The translations under genes and the position numbers were made by a program. Below are positions 12,096-22,800 of a DNA stretch of 64,000 nt, in pieces. Below the pieces are notes generated by a model that saw nothing but the letters and a program-made list of their open reading frames with translations, did no database searches and was not told the origin of the DNA. Origin of the DNA: Emiliania huxleyi CCMP1516. Its lineage: Eukaryota; Haptophyta; Isochrysidales; Noelaerhabdaceae. Location of the stretch: the NCBI RefSeq assembly GCF_000372725.1, contig NW_005201392.1:133843-197842 (forward strand). Reading direction: 5' to 3'. Within the stretch, counting starts at the first letter, position 1. Every line of letters starts with the position of its first letter.

Positions 12096-12172
12096 CGGAC
12101 ACCTCTACTCGGAGCATGACTCGGAGATGGGTAAAAGGGGGTACTGTCTACGGGAACGTGCACACACGTATT

Positions 12173-12904
12173 CTATGGGAGGTATGTGTGTATACTGTAT
12201 TGATCAGCGCCGTGATCACCCCTAGAGCCGTACTCAACGCCTCCAAGCTGCTCGGTCATCACGTCGATGCAGTCCCCGTCCTCCAGCTCAAGCATTCTCG
12301 GGGTTTGGTGCGAGTTCACGCGCTCCCCATCGAACAGGAACCGCAGCGTGCTCCTCGACGAATCACCGATGCCGCGCGTGTGGCAGTACTGGTCAGTCAT
12401 CGGGGCAAGACTGTTGTCCATCTCGACGATGTACGCGTCCTCCCGGCCGTCCTGGTCAACTACCTTCACGGCTATGGTGCAGCCCATGCCGCCGCTGCTA
12501 GAGCCCGACGTCGAGAGGTTGAGAATGCGCTTCCGCATCTGCATGCCGCGTCCGACGCCCGGGGGCAGCGAAAGGCTGCCCCGTGACGCAATCTCCCACG
12601 CATCTAGGTGGTCCGTCAAGAAGGAGTGCAGCCCGTGCAGCTTTACGTCGAAGTGTGCGTCCTCGTCGAGCTTCTCCAGCGACACACAGCCGCTCTCGTC
12701 AGCAATGGCATCAAGATCCTCGTCGTAGTGGACGACGGGGTCTCCTTGGACTTTCGCTGCGTCGGCGAGCGGCTTGAGGTGCTCGAGCTTGCCGCAGCAC
12801 ACGATCCGCGCAGCAATCGGGTCGAAGTGGAAACCCGAAGCGCGGACTAACCCTCGAATCCCGTGTGAGCGGCCGCACATTGCTCGGTACCCCCCCCTGC
12901 ACAT
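12173..12904 (-). CDS. SUMO-like protein with N-terminal extension
   Basis: The C-terminal 95 residues form a SUMO-type ubiquitin fold: TIAVKVVDQDG at the first strand, then LRFLFDGERVN, TPRMLELEDGD, IDVMTEQ and the di-glycine of QLGG. SUMO is made as a precursor whose tail after Gly-Gly is cut by a SENP/ULP protease before E1/E2 conjugation; here the tail is 21 residues. Unusual is an extension of about 140 residues before the fold, acidic (VVHYDEDLDAIADE) and then Arg/Met/Ser-rich, without a domain I recognise. The start at 12904 is the outermost ATG; an upstream intron in the first 25 residues cannot be excluded. It could alternatively be a Rad60/NIP45-type protein with one SUMO-like domain, but the terminal Gly-Gly favours a conjugatable SUMO. 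Confidence 0.7.
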   Translation of the reverse strand: MCRGGYRAMCGRSHGIRGLVRASGFHFDPIAARIVCCGKLEHLKPLADAAKVQGDPVVHYDEDLDAIADESGCVSLEKLDEDAHFDVKLHGLHSFLTDHLDAWEIASRGSLSLPPGVGRGMQMRKRILNLSTSGSSSGGMGCTIAVKVVDQDGREDAYIVEMDNSLAPMTDQYCHTRGIGDSSRSTLRFLFDGERVNSHQTPRMLELEDGDCIDVMTEQLGGVEYGSRGDHGADQYSIHTYLP

Positions 12905-12916
12905 CTAAAGCCATCC

Positions 12917-13299
12917 CTGCTGCTAGGGGGGGGGTCTGACCCCCCCAGCAGCAGAGCGCTGCTGCTGGGGGGGGGGTCGACCCCCCCCAGCAGCAGAGCG
13001 CACGGACCCACTCTCCCGCCTCTTCGCCGCCGTCCCCCCTCCACCCTCGGCTCGCGTTTGAGCGTACGCTCGAGGCGGTTGTGTTCACCGCGCCTTCGAG
13101 CCCGGTTGGCAGTAGGAGGGCCCGCCGGTGAGACCACTGATTTTGGTGTCGACCATAAATTCTCGCCACTGGAACACATGCTACTTACAGCTGCTGTCTG
13201 TACAGAGATGCCAGCACCCCCCACAGGCAGAGCGCTCCTGCTGGGGGGGGGGTCCGGACCCCCCCAGCAGCAGAGCGCTGCTGCGCTGGGGGAGGGGGT
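12917..13299. repeat. clustered G/C palindromes with AGCAG arms
   Basis: Segments 12917-12998 and 13228-13299 carry three or four copies of ctgctgGn-tcGA-Cncagcag palindromes joined by agagcgct. Each can fold into a hairpin, and successive copies share arms. They sit just outside the inverted-repeat element at 13326. Confidence 0.6.
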
Positions 13300-13325
13300 C
13301 AAGTATGGTACCGAAGGGTTGAGGC

Positions 13326-14617
13326 AACCTGGTTTGTGGACCTCCCGCACCTTACCCTTACAGGCCACCATAAAGGGACCCCGTTGTCCGTTTGACATCA
13401 GACTTTTTTTGAGTTGGAGGTAATAATTAAAAGGATTGCACTGTCCCAAAGAACTGATTCATTCATTTCACCCTCACATAGTAACAATACCTCAAAGTTG
13501 AAAACCTCCAAAATAGGCCGTCAGGACTCTGTCAGGACTCCGTCAGGACTCTGTCAGGACTCTGTCAGGACTCCGCCAGGACTCCGCCAGGACAACCACT
13601 GCCCCCCCGCTGTGAACAGAGCCCTTAGCTAGAGAGTAGGGAGGGGTGTACAGTCGAGTTACTCCCGAGGGCAGGGACGGCCCTCCACTGAGGGAAAGGG
13701 CGCAACGGGGACGGTATGCTCACAACCCAGCCACGCAGCTCTTTGCTCGCGTACAGCCAACGAGTTTGCTGGTCCACAGGCAGGCCAGGCCGTGAGCGTG
13801 GGCCGGTCGGGCCTGATCCTGCGGTGAGCACTGGAGGGCTATGCGGCTCGCTCCGTCAGCCGACTTGCGCCGTCGAGCGGTCGAGCGCTTCGGGTTGGAC
13901 CCGCGGGAGGGTCCCTGCGCGGCTGACATGGCCAGCCAAGCCGTGTGCGCTGCCGTGGGCGCTGTCGTGGGTGCTGCCGTGGGTGCTGCCGTGGGCGCTG
14001 CTGTGGGCGCTGCCGTGGGCGCTGCCTCGGTCAGCAGTCGGTCAGCAGTCGGTCAGCAGTCGGTCCGCTGCTCGGCGCTGGCCTGCAGGCCGCCGGTGGC
14101 AAATCGGGGGGGCGCGGGCCATGGACGTCGTGGCCGAGCTTTGCTGCCTTCTTGCACGTTGCCGGCTGTAACGTTGCCTGCACCATGGCCGCGCCTCTCT
14201 TGCTTGTGCGCTTTTCATGGTCGAGCCGAGTGGCGCGAGAGTCAGCGTGATTTCTTTTGTCTGTCAGGACTCTAAGTTTCTGTCAGGACTCTCAAGTTTC
14301 TGTCAGGACTCTCAAGTTTGCTTGTCAGGACTCTCAAGTTTGCGTCAGGACTGCCCCATCAGGACGATTCCGCAGAGGGCGCGCACGGTCGAAAGGGGGG
14401 CTGGGCGTCTATCATTCACTGCTGGGGGGGAGGGGAAGGAGGGTTGCAGTGAAGGAAGGTGGAGGTCTCGTCGGAGGCACTTGTGAGCACTGTGAAGACC
14501 GTGCGCCGTCAGGACCCCGCCAGGACTCTGTCAGGACTCTGTCAGGACTCTGTCAGGACTCTGTCAGGACTCTGTCAGGACTGTCAGGACAGGTGCGGGA
14601 GGTCCACAAACCAGGTT
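13326..14617. mobile_element. 1.3-kb element with 27-bp terminal inverted repeats and 4-bp target duplication
   Basis: The left end 13326-13352 begins aacctggtttgtggacctc and its exact reverse complement ends the element at 14591-14617. Both sides are flanked by aggc (13322-13325 and 14618-14621), a convincing target-site duplication. No transposase is encoded, so it is non-autonomous. Inside are three arrays of a gtcaggactct unit (about 13518-13590, 14262-14360 and 14505-14590) and a ctgccgtgggcg array at 13950-14035. The reading frames inside are repeat-driven and I do not call them genes. Confidence 0.7.
13518..14590. repeat. gtcaggactct arrays inside the element
   Basis: Three separate runs of an 11-bp unit (gtcaggactct, sometimes gtcaggactcc, or with a caagttt spacer) and a central 12-bp ctgccgtgggcg run followed by gtcagcagtcg copies. 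Spacers are not unique sequences, so this is not a CRISPR array. Confidence 0.75.
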
Positions 14618-14760
14618 AGGCGGCGGTGGTTTTATTGCGCTACCACGTACCACAGCGCTTGGGCCACATCAGCCCCAGCGGTCAGATCCGTCTCCTCTGA
14701 GCTCTGTCGATCTTGATGTTTAACCCTTTTACGTACACATTTCGAGCGAGTGAAAACCAA

Positions 14761-15085
14761 CTCCTGAGCACGGCGCCGCAGGCGCCTGTTGATAGGTCCA
14801 GGTGATAGCCCTGGATGGGCAATGCATTCGCCTACCTGGGCCTCAGATCGCCCGACCGCGTCCCGGTGCTCTGTGGTCGGATTTGTGACGCCGCCGCACC
14901 GCGCCGCGGCCGGGGGCCCGCCGGAGGACGAGGATGGCCGTGACGGACCGGGACGAGCTCTGGGAGGTTCAGTGTCAGTGAGTATATTGTAGAGGCCACC
15001 CATGTGCACAATATCTTGACTGAGAGCTAAGCCAGGGGAGGCGATGCCGGGGCCGTACAGCAGCTTGATGGTGCTTCGCCGGCGT
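14761..15085 (+). repeat. 325-bp dispersed repeat, copy 1
   Basis: Nearly identical to 30553-30878 in the same orientation, from ctcctga to cttcgccggcgt, with scattered substitutions and small indels. Sequence on both sides is unrelated, so the boundaries are those of the repeat. No coding frame is conserved between the copies. Confidence 0.8.
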
Positions 15086-15464
15086 AGAAGCGGCCGCGGA
15101 GGGCTCCGGGTGCCTGAAAAAGACGGAGTTACGTGGGCTGTGGGAGAGTTACTGCACGATGACACAACGCTTGAAAAACCATTCTGACGAGCCTCCGAGC
15201 ATACTTGTGTGGACGTTTTGGGCTCCCATCCCCCGCCCCGGATCCGTGGGCGATCGCCCACGCGGCTGGGGGGCACGGCGCGAGGTGCCAGGTGGCGCTT
15301 ACTACTGAAAAGGAGGTTTTGGAGCCCCTAAAAGCGTCATAATAGCCGCACGTTTGCACTCGCCGTGCCTTGCCATCTCCGAACCGCGCTCCCTCCTTCA
15401 GCTTTGGGGCGAATCGGGTGCCGAACTCGGCGGCGACAGCCTTGGCTCGACATCTTTACCATTA

Positions 15465-15560
15465 TGGCGAGAAAGAAACGTATAAGCCCCCCATGCGAAA
15501 TGGCGAAAATGACTGAATCGGAGGGTAGCGCACGGGGGGCTTATGCGTTCCGCGGGGTCG
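15465..15560. repeat. short inverted repeat, stem-loop candidate
   Basis: Arms cgtataagcccccc and ggggggcttatgcg are separated by about 50 bp. This is a small MITE-like or hairpin feature in the gap 15086-15610, where I see no gene. Confidence 0.45.
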
Positions 15561-15613
15561 TATGTTTGAGCCGGATATCGACCTGGAGCCCCATGGGGGT
15601 GGTATGAGCTGCC

Positions 15614-16600
15614 CCAAAACGGAAGGGCAATAGCCTGTTCACGGTTGCAGCTCCAACCACGGAAGGCCTCGAGCGCATCCGGAGCCCTCCAGGCGGCGCC
15701 GAGACTCGCTGGACCTATTGGTGCGAGTGCGCCGTCTGGCTCGGCGTACTCACCGGCCGGTGGGAGCGGATTTTGACCAAGCTGCTGCACGAGTGGCTCT
15801 TGGCGCAGGGCAGCGCCGGTCTCGACACCGACCCATCGGCGCGCCAGCTTGGGGATCCGGTCACGCTCAGCGGCGGCGCTCTGGCCGCAAAGATCGCCAG
15901 CCTGCAGAAGCAAAAGGAGCGTGACTTGCTGACCATGATGACCGACCCGTCTCTCCGCGTTTGGCTCGGCTTCATCGCGGTCTACGGCGACCAGTCGCTC
16001 ATCCCGTTCATCAAGGGCTTTACCGAGGACGACTCGCCCGGCATCGGGTTCAAGGCGCGCCGAGTCATCCTCGAGCGAGTCGCAACGCTGCGCAGGTTTG
16101 AGAGCGACGCGCTCGACTGCAAAGAGCTGGACGGGCTGAAGCTGCTGGTCGAGAATACAGACGGCATCGACGCTGAAGCTGCCGCCGAAATCATTAGCCA
16201 GGCGGCCAAGGCCTCCGCCGACTACTTCGAGGAGGAGACGCACCAATGGCACGGCTCTCGCGCCAACCCGGTGCTGCTCCTGTTCGGCCTGATGGACGAG
16301 AGGGGCCGCGCCGTCGAGTGCGCAAAGGAGCTCCTCGCGACGCAGGGGCGCACCTCGATTGCCACCGCAATGCTGCCGCACATGCCCAAGCACGACAAGC
16401 TGAACGCCACCATGCTCGCGGCGGCGATCGGCGACGCCGTGGACGGCCCCTGCGTCGCGTTCCAGGACGAGTTCCTTGATCAGATCCGCATCCTCAGCAA
16501 TTCGCCGGCCATGACCAAGCTGCGCGACCTACCCGCCGCACAGTCGCTCCATCAGCTGCTCTATCGCTGCCTTGCGCACGTGAACGGATGTGCAGAGGCA
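15614..16600 (+). CDS. unrecognised helical protein, ends uncertain
   Basis: The continuous frame from about 15650 (EGLERIRS) to about 16578 (LYRCLAH) encodes roughly 310 residues with balanced composition and no low complexity, unlike its surroundings. It has many predicted amphipathic helices (SLQKQKERDLLTMM, LLVENTDGIDAEAAAE) and motifs such as RVWLGFIAVYGDQ, but I recognise no family. No ATG begins the frame; the first usable one is far inside, so a 5' exon is probably spliced on at an acceptor near 15650. At the 3' end the frame runs into an unlikely Pro/Trp-rich stretch, so a donor such as that after CLAH is likely. It converges on the Rad5-like gene, whose stop is at 16895. Confidence 0.5.
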
Positions 16601-16894
16601 CGTGGTCTGAGAAAAAACGAAACGCTGCGAGAGAGGAATCCCTGGCCCTGGCCATGGGTGAATTCTTCCCAGCCCCCCTCCGTGTGTCGCGAGATGCGCT
16701 CCCCACACTCCCGTCTCCCGACTCCCGTTCCCCTGTGTCGTGTCCCTGATCGTCCTTCCAAGATCCTGCTCGTGCAGGTGGGGACCCTGTCCTTCTCCCA
16801 TCCCTCGTTTGGGTTTGTCTGTTTTCTTTCTTGCTTTCTTTTTACTCCGCTCCACAGCACGCTCGGGCGCCGAGACCAACTTCCCGCCACACTC

Positions 16895-19800
16895 TCACTC
16901 GAAGCAGAGCGCCAGGTCGGACATGCGGAGCTGGCGCGACGCCTCCTCGTCGGCGCCGGCGGCGTCGTCGAGCAGCCGCTCCGCGTTGCGCCGCTTGCGC
17001 CCCTGCAGCTCGAGCATCTTCTCCTCGACGGTGCCCTGCACGACCAGCCGCACCACCGACACCTCCTCCGGCTGCCCGATGCGGTGGACCCGGTTGATGG
17101 CCTGCTCCTCGACGGCAGGGTTCCACCTGCGCGAAGCGGTGAGGCGAAGGGGGGGGGGGGGTGCGTGTGTGTGTGTGCTCACACTCACTCACTCACTCAC
17201 AGCGACTGGGTGAGGGGGCGAGGGAGCGTGGCGGCGAGGCAGCGTGGCGGCGAGCGCGACGGGTGGCGAGGGAGGCGGAGGCGCGCGTGACGGGTGGCGG
17301 GGGAGGCGGGGGCGAGGGAGGTGGTGAGGTGGGGTGAGGGTGTGTGTGTGTTGTGTGGGGGGGTGCTGGTGAGTGAGGAGGCGGGGAGGGGTCTTGGCCC
17401 CACCACGGGTCGAGGAGGAAGACGCGCCGCGCCGCGGTCAGGTTGAGGCCGACGTTGCCGGCGCGGAGCGAGAGCAGCATCACCCGCACGCGCCGGTCCT
17501 CCCGGAAGGCGGCGAGCGCCTCTCGCCGCTGGTCCAGGCTCATCGCGCCGACGAGCCGGACCGTGCGCACGCCTAGTCTCGACACGCACCTCCCGTCTTC
17601 CACCTCGGGGACACCTCTCCCCCGCCGCCGCCACCGCGCACGCGCCGAGCTCGCGCTGCACCGCGCGCTCCGCCTATGGCCCACGGGGAGGAGGGGTGAG
17701 ACGGCGAGGAGGCGGAGAGGTCGGCAGGGCAAGAGGGCGGGAAGGGGGGGGGGGGGGGACACGCTCGGCAAGTCTCGGCTAGTCTCGGCTAGTCTCGGGT
17801 AGTCTCGGCAAGTCTCGGCAAGTCTCGGCAAGCCTCGGCAAGTCTCGGCAAGTCTCGGCAAGTCTCGGCAAGTCTCGGCAAGCCTCGGCAAGTCTCCGCC
17901 AGGTCAAGCATCCCAACCCACTGCGAGAAGACAACCGCCTTGAGCGGCCGCCGGACATCCCCGCCCCCAGCACCTCCTCCGCCGCCCCCATCGCCTCCGC
18001 CGCCGCCGCCGCCGCCGCCGCACTGATCGGCGAGCGCCTCCTCGCGGAAGTCTGCTCGCAGCTCGGAGAGCAGCGCCTACCGAGGTGCAGCCCGAAATCG
18101 AGCCGGAGGTCGAGCCGGAGATCGAGCCCGAGATCGGGCCGTAGATCGGGCCGAGGGGCACACGCGTGCGGCGGCGCGGGCGGCGCCTCAATCTTGGCCG
18201 AGGAGCGCCACTCTTCCGTGTCGAGGTCGACGCTGAAGCGCGAGGCGCGCTTGAGCGTGAGCAGCTCCGAGCGGTGAATGAGCTGCCGGCAGAGAGGGCA
18301 CGAGGCGCGGCGCCCCTCGCCAAAGCAGTTCAGGATGCACTCGCGGCAAAACGTGTGCGCGCACTGCGTCGCGACCTAGTCGCGCCGCCAGCCAGGCTGA
18401 GCTCGGCGGGATTCTCGCGGCGGACGGCGGGGCGCGGCGGCCGCTGCGTGCGGACCGGGTCGTCGAGCGGCTCGAGACAGACCGGGCACTCGCTTGCCTC
18501 CCCCTCCGCGTCGCCCGCGCCCCCGCCGCCCTCGGCGTCGCCCGCCGCCGCGTGCCGCTCCGCGCGCTCGGCGCGCGCGAGCAGCGCCGCCGCGTGCGCC
18601 GACTCGCCAACCTTCTTGGCGACGGCGGCGCGAGAGGCGCCGAGCCCGCCTCGCGACTGCGCCAAGAAGGGGTGGTCGCACGCCTGCCCGCACGCGGGGG
18701 GGGGGGGGGGGGGGGGTTTGAAGGGGGGGGGGGGTCCCCCCCCCCCCCCCCAAAAAATCCCCGGGGGGTCCCCCCCTTCCCCAACCCCAAAAAAATGTTC
18801 AGGACCCAACGGTATTTTTGGAAAAGTTTCCCCTCGGCGACGTAGGCGTCAAACTGCGTCTTGGAGCGCGTGTGCAGCGCGCGGTAGTAGTCCGCCTCCG
18901 CGGCGGAGAACGGGACGCGCACTAGCCGCACCCGCCGCGCCGGCAGCGAGATGATAAGCTCGCCTGCTCACGTCGGGGGCTGTGAACAGCGTCTCCTCAC
19001 AGCGTCTCCTCACAGCCCGAGTTGTGAAGAGGCAGCGAGAGGATGCGCTCGCCGTCCGCGTCGGTCGTCTCCTTCGTGCGGCGCAGCATGAGCGGGCGCA
19101 GCGTGCGCTGCAGCAGGGCGAGCCGGCCGGGCCGCGCCATGGCGGCCAACCAGCTCTGCGCAGAGTCTGCGACGCCGGGCAGCCGCAGAAAGTGGAGCAG
19201 CGAGAAGAGCTCGCCGACGGCGTTCTGGACCGGCGTGCCCGTGACAGCCCACCGCCTCTCCGCCTCGAGCGCGAAGACGGCGCGCGCCGTCAGGCTAGCG
19301 TGCGACTTGACAGCGTGCGCTTCGTCCAAGATCACGCGCCTAGAAGCGGAATACGCCAACCTGAGGGCACGGATACGGTATTGTGCAGCGTACTCAGAGC
19401 ACCGCGTGAAGACAGCGGAGAAGCATACAGTGAATGCAGCGGAATACGTGTCCTCTCGAGCGCTAGTTGGAGCACAAGAATGCGTATTCAGCTGCTAGGA
19501 TCACGCGCCGCCACGTCGTGCGGTAGAGCGGCGGCGCTATCGGCGGCCCGCCCGTCCTGCGCTGTGCCGCGGCGCCGCCCCCGGCCCCTCCCCCGGCCGC
19601 GGCGGCGCCCCCGGCGCCGCCCCAGCTGCCGGCAGAGCTCCACTCGGAGGCGAGGGTGCCGTAGGAGGTGAGGACGACGAGCCGCGAGTCGAGCCGCGGC
19701 GGAAGCTCGTCGCGCCTCCCCCCGTGGTACAAGACAAGCTGCAGCCCGCCGCACCCGCCGCGAGAGGTCTCCGTGCAGCCGGCGCGGAGGTGCAGCTCGT

Positions 19801-22800
19801 CGGCCCACTGGCCCACGAGCGAGGTCGGGCAGACGATGAGCGTGGCGCCTCCGACGCTCTCCTCTCCAGCGGGCCGCAGCACGCCGCACGACGCAACGAG
19901 GGATGCCGCGGGCGACGGCTCTCCCCTAAGGTGGCCAGCAGCAGCCGCCGCGCTCTCGCGCCGAGCGGCGTTGGGGTCGCGCTGCTCGCCGCCGCGCCTC
20001 TGGCGCACGTCGCGCCCCGCCGCTGCCGAGCGCGCCTCGCCGCCGCTCGGCCGCCGCCGCTTCGCCTCCCGCCCCTCGCCGCCCCGCGGGCGCGCGCCTC
20101 CCCGCATCAGGGCGCTGAACGCGTCGGCAGGAGGCGGCGCGGGAGACGGCGGCGCGGGCGGCGGCGGCGCGGGCGGCGGCGCGGGCGGCGGCGCGGGCGG
20201 CGGCGCGGGCGGCGGCGCAGCCTCCGCGACGCTCTCTGCCTCTGGCACTCCACGCGTCCGCCCGCCCCCGCCTGCCCCGCCCTCCCCCTCCGACCTACCC
20301 TCCTCCTCCCCCGCAGCCGCCGCCTCCGCCATCTCCACCGTCTCCACTGCCGGAGCCACGGCCGCCTCCCCCGCCTCCGCCTCGGGCGGCGGCGGCGCGT
20401 CTGGCAGCACCTGGCAGGGGTGGGAAGCGAGGGGTGGAGGGGCGGAGGGCCGGAGGGGAGGAGTGGCGCCGCATGGGCGGGCGGGCCGTGAAGGAAGGGG
20501 GCGGGCGGACGGCGAGGGCAGCACCTGCGGAGCTCGCGACGCCCGGTGGAGCAGCCAGCGGTCGTGCAGGATCAGCGCGATCAGCTGGACTGTCTTGCCG
20601 AGCCCCATCGCGTCCGCGAGGATGCCGCCTCTTGCGGCCGTCGCGCCGCTCGGCGGCGAGAGCGAGCCGACGCCGGTGCGCGGCTATGAGGGAGAGAAGC
20701 GGTGAGGGAGGGAGGCAGCGGTGAGGGAGGGAGGCAGCGGTGAGGGAGGCAGCGGTGAGGGAGGGAGGCAGCGGTGAAAGAGGGAGGCAGCGGTGAGGGA
20801 GGGAGGCAGCGGTGAGGGAGGGAGGCAGCGGTGAGGGAGGCGGCAGTGAGAGAGGGAGGCGGCAGTGAGAGAGGGAGGCAGCGGTGAAAGAGGGAGGCAG
20901 CGGTGAAAGAGGGAGGCAGCGGTGAAAGAGGGAGGCAGCGGTGAGGGAGGGAGGCAGCGGTGAGGGAGGGAGGCAGCGGTGAGGGAGGGAGGCCTCGATG
21001 TAGAAGGGCGTGCCGTCCGGGAAGCTGTACTTTAGCCAGCCCGCCTCGCCCGCGTGCGCCAACGCCTCGCGCCTCGCCATCCACCACAAGCCTTGCCTCT
21101 GGTACGGGTGCAGCGCCACGCGCAGCGTCGGCGGCGGTTCGAGCTCCTCGAGCTCCGCGCTGCTCGCGCTGAGTCCGTTGTAGATGTCGCCGAGCTCCTC
21201 CGCACTCAGCTCCTCTGACGCCAGCCTTGCCGGCGCAGCCACGCCCTCGGCCGCCCCGCTCCTCCCGCCGCCTTCGCCACTCCCGCCGCCCCCGCCCCCG
21301 CCGCCCCCTCCGCTTGCGCCGCCGCCCCCTCCACTTGCGCCGCCCAAGCTGGCGTCGCCGCCGCTGCTGCTGCCGCCGCCGCCGCCGCCGCTGCTGCTGC
21401 TTGCGGGCGCACCGGCGGCGGCGGCTTTGCTGGCGAGGAGGAAGCCGGCGCGGAGCGGCCCGAGGCGCGCAATCGCCCGCCGCCGCTCCTCCGCCTCGCG
21501 CTCCCCCGCCTCCGCCCGCTGCTTCGCGCGCCGCCGCTCCTCCGCCTCGGCGCGCTTGGCGGCCATCCGCGCGCGCTGCTCCTCGCTCAGCGAAGGCGTC
21601 GGCGCCGCCGCCCTGCCGGACCCCGCCGCCGCCTTGCCGGACGGCGCCCCCGAAGACGCCCCCGTAGCGCGCCGCTCGAGCGCACGCCGCCGGTTGAGCT
21701 CGGCCCTCTGCCGCTGCTCCTCGGTGAGTGCAGCAGCGCCGCGCCCTTCCCCTCCTCCGCCACCGCCACCGCCACCGCCGCCGCCGCCGCCTTCTCCTCC
21801 GCCGCCGCCGCCTTCTCCTCCTTCGCTGCCGCCGCTCGAAGCCGAGGCGTGATCCTCGCTGTCGTGCGCGCCGCTGTCCGGCATGGGCGCGTCACTCACA
21901 GCGTGCGCCCAGCTCGCGTCCGCAGTCTCTCCCTCCGCCGCCTCCCCCGTCTGGCTCGCCTCCGCCTCCGCCTTCCCTCCCTCCGCCCCCGCAGCCTCCC
22001 CTCCCACCTCCGCCCCCGCCGCCTCTCCTGCGGCCTCCGCCCCCGCAGCCTCCCCTGCGGCCTCCTCCGCCGCCTTCGCTGCCTGCTCCGCCGCCTCTGC
22101 AGCCTCCTCCTCCGCCGCCCCCCCGGCCGCCTCCTCTGCCGCCTTCGCTGCCTGCCCCGCTGCTAGAGGCTCCGGCGGCAACTCCACCGACAAAGACGGC
22201 ATCGCGGGCGGTGGCGCGCCGCTGCTCGCTGCACTCTCCTCCCCTTCGCCGCCGCTCGGCCCCTCCGCCGCCCCGTCTCGTTCCGACGCCGCCTCCCGGC
22301 CAGCCTCCGCGCCTCCCGCCGCCTCGGCCGCCTCCGCAACGGAGGAGCGCGGCGGCGGCGGCGGCGCGGCGGCGGCGGCATGCGGGTCCGACAAGAGGCG
22401 GTCCGACAAGAGTGGCTCCGACGACTGTGAGTCCGCGGACGGGGTGGCGGCGGAGGGGGCGGGGGCTGGTTCGGCGGCGTGAGCAGGGGCGGGAGCAGGG
22501 GCGAGGGGCATGAGGCCGACCGCTTGCACGAGGGGGCGGACGGCGAGGGGGGCGCCTGCAGGAAGGTTCCGAGAAGGTTCAGGGGAGAGCCGGTCGCGAG
22601 AGGGCGGGCGGAGAAGGGGGCGCCATCGGCTAAGGCCGCGCCGCCGCCCAGCCGCGCCGCCTCGTCGGCTCGCCGCACGGCGAGCTCGCCGCCGAAGAGG
22701 CCTGCTTTGCGACTCTCGGTCAATCTCGGGTAATCTCGGGTTATCTCGGGAAGCTCTCGCGTAATCTCGCCGCCGAAGAGGCCCGCGCTGGGGGTGAACT

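Noticed and set aside
13518-14590. Regular short repeats considered as a CRISPR array
   Set aside because: Repeats are contiguous or have non-unique spacers, sit inside a eukaryotic inverted-repeat element, and no cas-like gene is present.
15398-16393. 331-codon minus-strand frame opposite the helical protein
   Set aside because: Composition lacks the balanced residues of the + strand frame and it contains no recognisable motif; likely a GC-rich shadow.
21184-22513. Pro/Ser/Ala-rich + strand frames opposite the Rad5-like linker
   Set aside because: They are reverse readings of the Gly/Ala/Glu-rich linker and lack start context, motifs and splice partners.
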